Assembly: GCF_004366635.1 (NCBI RefSeq)
Contig: NZ_SORN01000003.1
Span: forward strand, 248,001 to 312,000
Length of the DNA: 64,000 bases
DNA from: Roseinatronobacter bogoriensis DSM 18756
GTDB lineage: Bacteria; Pseudomonadota; Alphaproteobacteria; Rhodobacterales; Rhodobacteraceae
Direction of reading: 5' to 3'
The translations under genes were made by a program, and so were the position numbers. Below the pieces are notes generated by a model. The model searched no databases. It was given only the letters and a program-made list of their open reading frames with translations, and was not told where the DNA came from. Within the stretch, counting starts at the first letter, position 1. Every line of letters begins with the position of its first letter. Positions 7,834 to 15,804 of this stretch are shown here, piece after piece.

Positions 7834-8946
7834 GTGGCAGATATTCATGCGCCGGACCAACCCTTCCGGCCAGCTGGCCTGATCAATCGCATTGTTGCCT
7901 CTGCCCGGTTTCAGTCGTTCTGCGCGCGTGTTCCGGGCTTGCGCGGTATTGCGCGGCGCGAAGGGGCTGCGCTGTTCGATCTGATGCAGGGTTTTGTGCA
8001 AAGTCAGATGCTGATGGCGCTGGTCGAATTGCGGGCGTTGCAAATGCTGGCGGATGGTCCGGCAACTGCGGATACACTTGCCACGCGATGCGATGTTCCG
8101 CCTGAAAGAATGCAGGTGCTGCTTCAGGCAGGGGCGGCGATGCGCCTTCTGAAACGGCGCGGCGAGAGATTCGCGCTTGCACGCCGTGGCGCTGCATTTC
8201 TGGCTGTTCCTGGATTGCAGGATATGGTGCGCCATCATGATGTTCTGTATCGCGACCTTGCGGACCCCGTTGCTTTTATCCGTTGCGAGACGGTGCCAGA
8301 GCTGGCGGAATTCTGGCCCTATGTTTTTGGTGCCAAAGGGGCGATGGACCCTGCGCAAACTGAACGATATTCGCGGTTGATGGCGGAAAGTCAGGCCCTT
8401 GTGGCGCAAGAGGCGCTGGCCCATCTTTCCCTGAAAGGCACGCATAAGCTTATGGATGTAGGCGGGGGCACGGGCGTGTTTCTGCGCGCCGTTCGCGCGC
8501 GCTATCCACAGATTGAACTGGTGCTGTTCGATCTGCCTGATGTCGTGGCGCAAGCGGCCCTGCCTGCCGATATTGCGCGCCACGGTGGGTCCTTCCGCAG
8601 CGACCCGTTGCCGCAGGGCGCGGATACCATCAGCCTTGTGCGGGTGCTTTATGATCACTCTGATCAGACCGTTCGCGCGCTTCTGGCCAAGGTGTTTGCT
8701 GCATTGCCCCCCGGTGGCCGCGTCCTGATTATTGAGCCGATGTCAGGTGGGCTGCGCCCCAATCCGCAGACAGATGTGTATTTCTCGGTTTACACTTTGG
8801 CGATGCAGACAGGCCAAACCCGCAGCGCGGCGCGCATTTCAGCGCTGTTGTCAGAGGCTGGTTTTGAAGAAATCTCGCGTGAACATGCGGATAGACCCTA
8901 TATTACCTGCGTCTTGACGGCGTCCAAGCCTAAAGGCGGTGGTTGA
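7834..8946 (+). CDS. crtF: Hydroxyneurosporene O-methyltransferase CrtF
   Basis: SAM-dependent O-methyltransferase that methylates the C1 hydroxyl of demethylspheroidene or hydroxyneurosporene. The SAM-binding motif is MDVGGGTGVFLRAV, and an N-terminal winged-helix dimerisation domain (LMQGFVQSQMLMALVELRAL) is typical of the family. The frame is open from an ATG at 7747, inside crtE. I prefer the GTG at 7834, 5 bp after the crtE stop, which gives 370 aa; neither start has a clear ribosome site. It is followed by the regulated bchC promoter. Confidence 0.92.
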   Translation: MADIHAPDQPFRPAGLINRIVASARFQSFCARVPGLRGIARREGAALFDLMQGFVQSQMLMALVELRALQMLADGPATADTLATRCDVPPERMQVLLQAGAAMRLLKRRGERFALARRGAAFLAVPGLQDMVRHHDVLYRDLADPVAFIRCETVPELAEFWPYVFGAKGAMDPAQTERYSRLMAESQALVAQEALAHLSLKGTHKLMDVGGGTGVFLRAVRARYPQIELVLFDLPDVVAQAALPADIARHGGSFRSDPLPQGADTISLVRVLYDHSDQTVRALLAKVFAALPPGGRVLIIEPMSGGLRPNPQTDVYFSVYTLAMQTGQTRSAARISALLSEAGFEEISREHADRPYITCVLTASKPKGGG

Positions 8947-8958
8947 GCGCAGAATAAG

Positions 8959-8976
8959 TGTCAATAAGAGTTGACA
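8959..8976. promoter_or_regulatory. PpsR/CrtJ operator upstream of bchC (1)
   Basis: A perfect TGT-N12-ACA palindrome (TGT 8959-8961, ACA 8974-8976), 12 bp after the crtF stop. Together with the next site it marks the promoter of bchCXYZ-puf. Confidence 0.87.
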
Positions 8977-8984
8977 GTATGTCG

Positions 8985-9002
8985 TGTATCGTTATGATTA
9001 CA
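8985..9002. promoter_or_regulatory. PpsR/CrtJ operator upstream of bchC (2)
   Basis: A second perfect TGT-N12-ACA palindrome (TGT 8985-8987, ACA 9000-9002), 26 bp from the first. The paired arrangement matches the CrtJ-bound bchC promoter described in Rhodobacter capsulatus. Confidence 0.87.
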
Positions 9003-9066
9003 TTATAAGCAATCGAGTCGCGGTTTCTCTATTGGATAAACCTGAACGACCGACCAGGAGGGACCC

Positions 9067-10023
9067 GTGCAAACTGACGCCATCATCCTTTCCGCTCCAC
9101 GCCAGCTTGCCTTGGGGCAGGTGGGTCTGAAGGATGCCGGGCCAGGGGATCTGGTGGTCAGGATCGGGTATTCCGGTATTTCCACGGGCACTGAAAAGCT
9201 GTTCTGGTCAGGCGAGATGCCGCCTTTCCCGGGCATGGGCTACCCGCTTGTGCCGGGCTATGAAGCCGCTGGCGAAGTCGTTGAGGCCGGGTGTGATACC
9301 GGCTACAAGCCCGGTGATCAGGTTTTCGTGCCGGGCGCAAACTGCTTTCAACCCGGCGAGCGTGGTCCGGTTTTTGGTCTGTTTGGTGGCGCATCGCGCC
9401 ATCTGGTGACCGATGCCAAGCGGGTCACGCGCATTGATCCGAGCATGGGGGCCGAAGGTGCGCTGCTGGCGCTGGCGGCAACTGCGCGGCACGCGGTGGC
9501 GGGGCCGAATGCCAGCTTTCCCGATCTGATTGTTGGACATGGGGTTCTGGGGCGGCTGATTGCACGGATCACGGTTGCAATGGGTGCGCCTGCACCCACG
9601 GTCTGGGAAGTCAACCCAAGCCGGATGGCCGGGGCCGAAGGCTATCAGGTCTGCCAGCCTGAAGATGACAGTCGCCGGGATTATACCTGCATCATGGATG
9701 CCTCGGGTGCCGAAGGTCTGCTGGACCAGTTGATCGGACGCATCGCCAAGGGCGGCGAAGTGGTTCTGGCAGGTTTTTACACCAAGCCGCTGAATTTCAC
9801 CTTTGTTCCTGCCTTCATGCGCGAGGCGCGCCTGCGCATCGCTGCGGAATGGCAACCCGACGACCTGATTGCCACGCGCAATCTGATTGAGGCAGGCGCC
9901 CTGTCACTGGGGGGATTGATCACGCATCACGCCAACCCCGCACAGGCCGCAACTGCCTATGAAACTGCTTTCAGTGACCCTGATTGCTTGAAAATGATCT
10001 TGGACTGGGAGGCCCACGCATGA
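9067..10023 (+). CDS. bchC: Bacteriochlorophyllide a dehydrogenase BchC
   Basis: A 318-aa medium-chain dehydrogenase/reductase-type protein that oxidises the 3-hydroxyethyl group to the 3-acetyl group late in bacteriochlorophyll a synthesis. The N-terminal region shows the GroES-like pattern (GYSGISTGTEKLFWSGEMPP) and a VPGYEAAGEVVEAG strand, followed by a cofactor-binding domain. It starts with GTG, preceded at 9056-9061 by a strong AGGAGG site. Its stop overlaps the bchX start (ATGA). It leads the bchCXYZ-puf transcription unit behind two PpsR operators. Confidence 0.94.
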   Translation: MQTDAIILSAPRQLALGQVGLKDAGPGDLVVRIGYSGISTGTEKLFWSGEMPPFPGMGYPLVPGYEAAGEVVEAGCDTGYKPGDQVFVPGANCFQPGERGPVFGLFGGASRHLVTDAKRVTRIDPSMGAEGALLALAATARHAVAGPNASFPDLIVGHGVLGRLIARITVAMGAPAPTVWEVNPSRMAGAEGYQVCQPEDDSRRDYTCIMDASGAEGLLDQLIGRIAKGGEVVLAGFYTKPLNFTFVPAFMREARLRIAAEWQPDDLIATRNLIEAGALSLGGLITHHANPAQAATAYETAFSDPDCLKMILDWEAHA

Positions 10024-11024
10024 CCCTCGACATCCCGAACCTGAAGGATTTCGACAAGCGACTGCGTGAGGAAGCGCAAGAAGAGCCTACGCTTGAAGTG
10101 CCGCAGTCCGAGCCGACAAAACACACCCAGATTATCGCGATCTACGGCAAGGGCGGTATTGGCAAAAGTTTCACACTGGCCAATCTGTCTTGCATGATGG
10201 CCGAACAAGGCAAGCGCGTGCTGCTGATCGGCTGCGATCCGAAATCGGATACAACCAGCCTGTTGTTTGCGGGCAAGGCCTGCCCCACGATCATCGAAAC
10301 TTCGACCCGCAAGAAGCTGGCGGGTGAAGAAGTCGCGATTGGTGACGTCTGCTATAAGCGTAACGGCGTTTTTGCGATGGAACTTGGCGGGCCGGAAGTG
10401 GGCCGGGGCTGTGGTGGCCGCGGGATCATCCACGGCTTTGAACTTCTGGAAAAGCTTGGCTTCCACGACTGGGATTTCGACTATGTCCTGCTCGATTTCC
10501 TGGGCGATGTGGTCTGCGGCGGATTCGGCCTGCCGATTGCGCGCGACATGGCGCAGAAGGTCATTCTGGTCGGCTCCAACGATCTGCAATCGCTGTATGT
10601 GGCCAATAACGTCTGCTCGGCGGTCGAATACTTCCGCAAGATGGGCGGCAATGTCGGCGTCGCAGGGCTGGTAATCAACAAGGATGACGGCACGGGTGAA
10701 GCGCAGGCTTTTGCGGATGCAGTGCAGATCCCGGTTCTGGCAACCATTCCGGCCGATGATGATCTGCGCAAGAAATCCGCGAATTACCAGATTGTCGGCA
10801 CCGAAAAAAGCCAGTGGGGCCCGCTATTCGCTGGCCTTGCCGAGGCGGTGGGTATTGCCCCCCCGGTGCGGCCAACGCCGCTGGATCAGGACGGATTGCT
10901 GGCGCTGTTCGACAGCAAGGATACCGGCGGCGATGTGGTGCTGGAACCCGCGACCGACGCCGACATGCGCGGCAAGCATGCTGTGGTCAAGACATCGCTG
11001 GAAGTGGTGTATGACGATGCCTGA
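10020..11024 (+). CDS. bchX: Chlorophyllide reductase iron protein BchX
   Basis: A 334-aa NifH-like ATPase that donates electrons to BchYZ in chlorophyllide a reductase, reducing ring B to make the bacteriochlorin. The P-loop is YGKGGIGKS. The two cysteines that bridge the 4Fe-4S cluster across the dimer are seen in GRGCGGRG and DVVCGGFG. The start overlaps the bchC stop by 4 bp. The gap to bchY is unusual, holding a GC-rich palindromic repeat. Confidence 0.96.
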   Translation: MTLDIPNLKDFDKRLREEAQEEPTLEVPQSEPTKHTQIIAIYGKGGIGKSFTLANLSCMMAEQGKRVLLIGCDPKSDTTSLLFAGKACPTIIETSTRKKLAGEEVAIGDVCYKRNGVFAMELGGPEVGRGCGGRGIIHGFELLEKLGFHDWDFDYVLLDFLGDVVCGGFGLPIARDMAQKVILVGSNDLQSLYVANNVCSAVEYFRKMGGNVGVAGLVINKDDGTGEAQAFADAVQIPVLATIPADDDLRKKSANYQIVGTEKSQWGPLFAGLAEAVGIAPPVRPTPLDQDGLLALFDSKDTGGDVVLEPATDADMRGKHAVVKTSLEVVYDDA

Positions 11025-11045
11025 AGATTTCGGATATGACAGAAA

Positions 11046-11100
11046 GGGGGGCCAGCCCCCCGTCGGCTCCGCCGCCTCCCCCCGGAGTATTTCGGGCAAG
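11046..11100 (+). repeat. GC-rich palindromic repeat between bchX and bchY
   Basis: Two adjacent hairpins, a 6-bp G6/C6 stem at 11046-11061 and CGGC-tcc-GCCG at 11064-11074, are followed by CCCCCCGGAGTATTTCGGGC. This layout (G/C hairpin followed by CCCCGGAGTATTT) resembles a short palindromic repeat common in Rhodobacteraceae genomes, from memory. It separates bchX from bchY in an otherwise tightly coupled operon and may act as an RNA processing or stabilising element. Confidence 0.7.
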
Positions 11101-11103
11101 AAA

Positions 11104-12672
11104 ATGGGCGCAGAGGTGAGCTATGACGCGGCGGCTGAAGTTCAGGTGGAAACCCTGAACACCCCCGACGCAGCCCCTGAGGTTCCGACACAAGCCGATG
11201 GAATGGGCTGCCACGCCCCCGCCGAGAAGATGGATGCGGCGGCACGTGCGGCAGGCAATGGCGCGATGCTGGATCAGTTCGCAAAGGATTATCCGCGCGG
11301 GCCGCATGACAAGCCGGAATCGATGTGCCCGGCCTTTGGCAGTTTGCGCGTCGGATTGCGCATGCGCAGGGTTGGAACGGTTCTGAGCGGTTCTGCCTGC
11401 TGCGTCTATGGCCTGACCTTTGTGTCGCATTTTTATGGTGCGCGCCGGTCAGTGGGCTATGTGCCGTTCAATTCGGAATCACTGGTCACGGGCAAGCTGT
11501 TCGAGGATATCCGCGAAGGCGTGCACGAGATGGCCGACCCGGAGCGCTATGACGCGATTGTCGTCACCAACCTTTGTGTGCCGACAGCAAGCGGCGTGCC
11601 GCTGCGGCTGTTGCCCAAGGAAATTAATGGTGTGCGCATCATCGGTATTGATGTGCCGGGTTTCGGTGTGCCGACCCATGCCGAGGCCAAGGACGTGCTG
11701 GCCGGTGCGATGCTGAATTATGCCCGCCAGGAGGTCATGGCCGGGCCTGTGCCCGCCCCGGTCGCAGGGCGCGACAATCGCCCGACGGTGACCTTGCTGG
11801 GCGAAATGTTCCCCGCCGATCCGATGATGATCGGGGCGATGCTGGCGCCGATGGGGCTTGCCGCTGGTCCGGTTGTTCCTTGTCGCGAGTGGCGCGAAAT
11901 GTATGCCGCGCTGGATTGCGGCGCGGTTGCGGCGATCCATCCGTTCTATTCGGCAGCTGTGCGCGAATTCGAGGCAGCGGGCCGTCCGATTGTAGGCTCT
12001 GCCCCTGTGGGGGTTGATGGCACACATGACTGGCTGGCCGCGATTGGCGCGGCGTTCAATGTCGCACCATCACAGATTGCAGCGGCGCAGAATGCTTTTG
12101 TACCAGCTGTAAAAGGTGCACTTGCCAATGCGCCGATCAAGGGGCGGATCACGCTTTCGGGCTATGAAGGCTCGGAGTTGCTGGTCGCACGTCTGCTGAT
12201 CGAGAGCGGCGCCGATGTTGCCTATGTTGGTACGGCCTGCGCGGCGTCGCGCTGGAATGCGGCTGACAAGGAATGGCTGGAAGCGCGCGGCGTGGCGGTG
12301 AAATTCCGCGCATCACTGAGTGATGATCTGGCCGCGGCAGACGGGCTGGACCCTGATCTGGTCATTGGCACTACACCTGTCGTGCAGCATGCCAAGCAAC
12401 GCGGCACACCGTCGTTGTATTTCACCAATCTGATTTCCGCGCGTCCCCTGATGGGGCCAGCCGGGGCCGGGTCTTTGGGCGAAGTGGTTAATGCCGCCAT
12501 CGCGGGCAAAGAGCGTATGGACAAGATGCGCGACTTCTTCGAGGGCGTGGGCGAAGGTGATACCGCTGGCATCTGGGAAGGCAGCCCAAATCTGCGCCCC
12601 GATTTCCGCGCGCAACACCAGAAGAAGCTCGACAAGGCTGCACGCGCCGCCAAAGCGCAGGAGATGATCTGA
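11104..12672 (+). CDS. bchY: Chlorophyllide reductase subunit Y
   Basis: BchY, a NifD/BchN-like subunit of the chlorophyllide a reductase catalytic component (with BchZ). Cysteines in ESMCPAFGS, SGSACCVYG and VTNLCVPT are candidates for ligating the shared 4Fe-4S cluster. The frame is open far upstream into bchX, but the ATG at 11104, just after the palindromic repeat, gives a sensible 522-aa product; a GTG at 11116 is an alternative. The first ~60 residues are alanine/proline-rich and poorly conserved. The stop shares one base with the bchZ start (TGATG). Confidence 0.94.
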   Translation: MGAEVSYDAAAEVQVETLNTPDAAPEVPTQADGMGCHAPAEKMDAAARAAGNGAMLDQFAKDYPRGPHDKPESMCPAFGSLRVGLRMRRVGTVLSGSACCVYGLTFVSHFYGARRSVGYVPFNSESLVTGKLFEDIREGVHEMADPERYDAIVVTNLCVPTASGVPLRLLPKEINGVRIIGIDVPGFGVPTHAEAKDVLAGAMLNYARQEVMAGPVPAPVAGRDNRPTVTLLGEMFPADPMMIGAMLAPMGLAAGPVVPCREWREMYAALDCGAVAAIHPFYSAAVREFEAAGRPIVGSAPVGVDGTHDWLAAIGAAFNVAPSQIAAAQNAFVPAVKGALANAPIKGRITLSGYEGSELLVARLLIESGADVAYVGTACAASRWNAADKEWLEARGVAVKFRASLSDDLAAADGLDPDLVIGTTPVVQHAKQRGTPSLYFTNLISARPLMGPAGAGSLGEVVNAAIAGKERMDKMRDFFEGVGEGDTAGIWEGSPNLRPDFRAQHQKKLDKAARAAKAQEMI

Positions 12673-14129
12673 TGCTTGTACAAGATCATGATCGCGCCGG
12701 GGGCTATTGGGGGGCAGTTTATGCTTTCTGCGCCGTCAAGGGGCTGCAAGTTGTGATTGATGGCCCTGTAGGCTGCGAGAACCTGCCGGTGACCTCCGTG
12801 CTGCATTATACCGATGCCCTGCCACCGCATGAATTGCCGATTGTGGTAACGGGTCTGGGCGAAGACGAGATGTCTTCGGGCACCGAGGAATCGATGGCCC
12901 GCGCATGGAAGGTGCTGGATCCGGCGCTTCCTGCCGTGGTTGTGACAGGTTCGATCGCGGAGATGATCGGCGGCGGTGTGACCCCGCAAGGCACCAGTAT
13001 ACAGCGGTTTCTGCCGCGCACGATTGATGAGGACCAGTGGCAGGCCGCTGACCGCGCGATGACCTGGATCTTCACCGAATTCGGCATGACCAAGGGGCGA
13101 ATGCCACCTGAGAAGAAGCGTGAAGAGGGTTCAAAGCCACGCGTCAACATCCTTGGGCCAATGTATGGCACATTCAATATGCCGTCTGATCTGGCCGAAA
13201 TCCGGCGTCTGGTTGAAGGGATCGGTGCAGAGGTCAATATGGTCATGCCGCTGGGCGCCCATCTGGCCGAAATGCGCAACCTTGTGAATGCGGACGCGAA
13301 TATCGTGATGTATCGCGAGTTCGGGCGCGGGTTGGCCGAGGTGCTTGGCAAGCCCTACTTGCAGGCACCCATCGGGATGGACAGCACGACGAAATTCCTG
13401 CGTCGCCTTGGGGAAATGCTGGGGCTGGACCCTGAACCGTTCATCACCCGCGAAAAGCATTCGACGCTCAAGCCAATGTGGGATCTGTGGCGTTCGGTCA
13501 CGCAGGATTTCTATGCAACGGCCAGCTTTGCCGTCGTGGCCAATGAAACCTATGCGCGTGGTCTTCGCAATTTCCTGGAAAATGATCTGGGTATGCCTTG
13601 TGCCTTTGCGGTGGCGCGCACACGTGGCCAGAAAACGGATAATGATCGCGTGCGCGCACTGATGGCCGAGAAACGGCCGCTGATCGTGTTCGGTTCGATC
13701 AATGAGAAAATGTATCTTGCTGAACTGAAGGCCGGGCATGGGCCAGCGCCAGCCTTTATTCCAGCCAGCTTTCCGGGCGCAGCCATCCGGCGGCATACCG
13801 GCACCCCGATGATGGGCTATGCAGGCGCGACCTATGTGCTGCAAGAGGTGTGCAACGGCCTGTTTGATGCGCTGTTCCACATCTTGCCGCTGGGCAGTGC
13901 GATGGATGCTGCCGAAGCGACGCCTGCAACGCTGAAACGAGACTTGCCCTGGTCCGCCGAGGCCAAGGCAGAGCTGGACCGCATCGTGGCCCAGCACCCC
14001 ATTCTGACCCGAATTTCTGCTGCGCGTACGATGCGCGATGCGGTTGAGAAGGCCGCGCTCGAACGTGGAGCAGATGAAGTTGACACAGATCTGGTTGTGG
14101 CTTTGCGGCCCAACCTGACACGCGCCTGA
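12672..14129 (+). CDS. bchZ: Chlorophyllide reductase subunit Z
   Basis: A 485-aa NifK/BchB-like subunit of chlorophyllide a reductase. The N-terminal IDGPVGCENLPVT segment carries a conserved cysteine expected to ligate the intersubunit 4Fe-4S cluster, and GTPMMGYAGATY is a familiar C-terminal block. It is translationally coupled to bchY by a 1-bp overlap. In Rhodobacter the main puf promoter lies within or just after bchZ; none can be pinned down here by eye. pufQ follows after 18 bp. Confidence 0.95.
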   Translation: MLVQDHDRAGGYWGAVYAFCAVKGLQVVIDGPVGCENLPVTSVLHYTDALPPHELPIVVTGLGEDEMSSGTEESMARAWKVLDPALPAVVVTGSIAEMIGGGVTPQGTSIQRFLPRTIDEDQWQAADRAMTWIFTEFGMTKGRMPPEKKREEGSKPRVNILGPMYGTFNMPSDLAEIRRLVEGIGAEVNMVMPLGAHLAEMRNLVNADANIVMYREFGRGLAEVLGKPYLQAPIGMDSTTKFLRRLGEMLGLDPEPFITREKHSTLKPMWDLWRSVTQDFYATASFAVVANETYARGLRNFLENDLGMPCAFAVARTRGQKTDNDRVRALMAEKRPLIVFGSINEKMYLAELKAGHGPAPAFIPASFPGAAIRRHTGTPMMGYAGATYVLQEVCNGLFDALFHILPLGSAMDAAEATPATLKRDLPWSAEAKAELDRIVAQHPILTRISAARTMRDAVEKAALERGADEVDTDLVVALRPNLTRA

Positions 14130-14147
14130 TATAAAGGAGGACGCAAC

Positions 14148-14369
14148 ATGGCTGACTATACTGTCAATGCCCCCCGCCCCCGCGCTGAACGCGCTCGGGA
14201 CTGGGAATACAAGCTTTACTTCAGTGTGATTTTCATTCTCGCCCTGGCGACAGGTTTGATCACCTGGGCTTGGCGTGTGGCAACGACCGGGAAACTGCCA
14301 GCGCTTGGTCCGATTGGTCGTGCGTTGAATGATGCGAATGTCATCGCACCGATTATTTTCCGCAGCTGA
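14148..14369 (+). CDS. pufQ: PufQ, bacteriochlorophyll-associated puf protein
   Basis: A 73-aa protein with one predicted membrane helix (about residues 22-44, LYFSVIFILALATGLITWAW), matching PufQ in size, topology and position at the head of the puf operon. PufQ is needed for normal bacteriochlorophyll production and is proposed to act in pigment delivery. A near-ideal AAAGGAGG site lies 8 bp before the ATG. A 126-bp gap to pufB follows; it holds no recognisable pufK. Confidence 0.88.
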   Translation: MADYTVNAPRPRAERARDWEYKLYFSVIFILALATGLITWAWRVATTGKLPALGPIGRALNDANVIAPIIFRS

Positions 14370-14495
14370 CACAGCTTGCGTGAAGAAAGATTCCCGTAGG
14401 CAAGGGTCTGCGGGTGCGGGGGTCCTGCTATAACAGGCATGGCTTCCAACCCGGCCGCAGGGTGTGCGGCACAGTCTTATGATCCGGAGGATACT

Positions 14496-14645
14496 ATGGC
14501 TGAAAACACTGATCTGTCTTTCACAGGTCTTACTGACGAGCAGGCCCAGGAACTGCACTCAGTCTACATGAGCGGTCTTACGCTTTTCGTAGGCGTTGCA
14601 GTGGTGGCGCATATTGCCACCTACATCTGGCGTCCTTGGTTCTGA
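14496..14645 (+). CDS. pufB: LH1 beta chain PufB
   Basis: Light-harvesting 1 beta polypeptide, 49 aa. His39 in VAVVAHIATYIWRPW is the axial ligand of the antenna bacteriochlorophyll and His21 is the second conserved histidine. The open frame extends 57 bp upstream, but the ATG at 14496 is preceded by CCGGAGGA and gives the canonical N-terminus MAENTDLSFTGLT. pufA follows after 13 bp. Confidence 0.97.
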   Translation: MAENTDLSFTGLTDEQAQELHSVYMSGLTLFVGVAVVAHIATYIWRPWF

Positions 14646-14658
14646 GGAAGGAAAAGAA

Positions 14659-14820
14659 ATGTCAAAATTCTACAAAATCTGGCTGATTTTCGACCCGCGC
14701 CGCGTCTTCGTGGCACAGGGCGTCTTCCTCTTCTTGCTCGCAGCAATGATTCACCTGGTGGTGCTGTCGAACGGCATCAACTGGTTTGCTGCTGCAGCAG
14801 CTCGCGCAGCAGGAAGCTGA
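14659..14820 (+). CDS. pufA: LH1 alpha chain PufA
   Basis: Light-harvesting 1 alpha polypeptide, 53 aa. MSKFYKIWLIFDPRRVF is the typical cytoplasmic N-terminus, and His32 in AAMIHLVVLS is the bacteriochlorophyll ligand. GAGGAAGG just upstream serves as ribosome site. With PufB it forms the LH1 ring around the reaction centre. No pucBA (LH2) genes occur in the window. Confidence 0.97.
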   Translation: MSKFYKIWLIFDPRRVFVAQGVFLFLLAAMIHLVVLSNGINWFAAAAARAAGS

Positions 14821-14841
14821 GCCAGCGCGAGGAACGGAACT

Positions 14842-14878
14842 GTCGCGGGCGGTGGGCGATCCGTGTATCGCCCGCGAC
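14842..14878 (+). terminator. pufA-pufL intercistronic hairpin
   Basis: A 10-bp perfect stem, GTCGCGGGCG (14842-14851) with CGCCCGCGAC (14869-14878), in the 132-bp pufA-pufL gap. There is no T-tract. The equivalent hairpin in Rhodobacter blocks 3' decay so that pufBA mRNA outlasts pufLMX mRNA, giving excess LH1 over reaction centres. The same role is inferred here. Confidence 0.8.
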
Positions 14879-14952
14879 GATCTTCAAAAGGGAATTTCCC
14901 GACGCGGCCAGCCCGAATTTGGGTGTGACCGCCTGAGAGTGGAGAGGGAAGC

Positions 14953-15804
14953 ATGGCACTGCTCAGCTTCGAACGAAAATACCGCGTGCCAGGAGGCACG
15001 CTGGTCGGCGGGAATCTGTTCGACTTTTGGGTTGGGCCGTTTTACGTCGGCTTCTTCGGGGTCACGACGATTTTCTTCGCCGTCCTCGGAACCCTACTGA
15101 TTTTCTGGGGGGCGGTGCTGCAAGGCACATGGAACCCCTGGTTGATTTCAATCAATCCCCCACCCCTGTCTTACGGGTTGGGTCCGGCACCGCTGCTTGA
15201 AGGCGGGCTTTGGCAAATCGTGACCATTTGTGCAATCGGGGCTTTTGTATCCTGGATGCTGCGCGAGGTCGAAATCTGCCGCAAGCTTGGTATGGGCTAT
15301 CATGTGCCCTTTGCCTTTGGCGTGGCTATTTTTGCCTATCTTACACTGGTTGTCTTTCGTCCCATCCTGATGGGTGCATGGGGACATGCGTTCCCCTATG
15401 GCATCTGGACGCACCTCGATTGGGTGTCCAATGTGGGCTACACCTACGGCAACTTCCACTATAACCCGGCGCATATGATCGCGGTGACCTTCTTCTTCAC
15501 CACGACGCTGGCGCTGGCACTGCATGGCGCGCTGGTTCTGTCAGCGGCCAACCCTGCCAAGAAGGGCGACACGATGAAAACGCCCGACCACGAGGACACG
15601 TTCTTCCGTGATCTGATCGGGTATTCCGTCGGCACTCTGGGCATTCACCGTCTGGGTCTGTTGCTTGCGCTGAATGCCGGGTTCTGGTCTGCGGTCTGTA
15701 TCGTGATCTCGGGTACCATCTGGTTTGACCAGTGGGTCTTCTGGTGGGATTGGTGGCTTGATCTGCCCTGGTGGCGCGATGTCGCAGGAGGCGTCAATGG
15801 TTGA
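14953..15804 (+). CDS. pufL: Reaction centre L subunit PufL
   Basis: The 283-aa L subunit of the type II photosynthetic reaction centre, with five membrane helices. It begins MALLSFERKYRVPGGTLVGG. Conserved histidines in YNPAHMIAVTFFFTT and ALHGALVLSAANP bind the special-pair bacteriochlorophyll and the non-heme iron; a further histidine lies in HRLGLLLALNAGF. GGAGAGGGAA precedes the ATG. It overlaps pufM by 8 bp. Confidence 0.98.
   Translation: MALLSFERKYRVPGGTLVGGNLFDFWVGPFYVGFFGVTTIFFAVLGTLLIFWGAVLQGTWNPWLISINPPPLSYGLGPAPLLEGGLWQIVTICAIGAFVSWMLREVEICRKLGMGYHVPFAFGVAIFAYLTLVVFRPILMGAWGHAFPYGIWTHLDWVSNVGYTYGNFHYNPAHMIAVTFFFTTTLALALHGALVLSAANPAKKGDTMKTPDHEDTFFRDLIGYSVGTLGIHRLGLLLALNAGFWSAVCIVISGTIWFDQWVFWWDWWLDLPWWRDVAGGVNG

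Noticed and set aside
10684..11103. An extended BchY N-terminus reading back into bchX
   Set aside because: It is out of frame with bchX and crosses the palindromic repeat; BchY proteins do not have such extensions.
13131..14558. A 475-codon open frame on the minus strand opposite bchZ and pufQ
   Set aside because: It overlaps bchZ, pufQ and the start of pufB in antisense; no recognisable domains.
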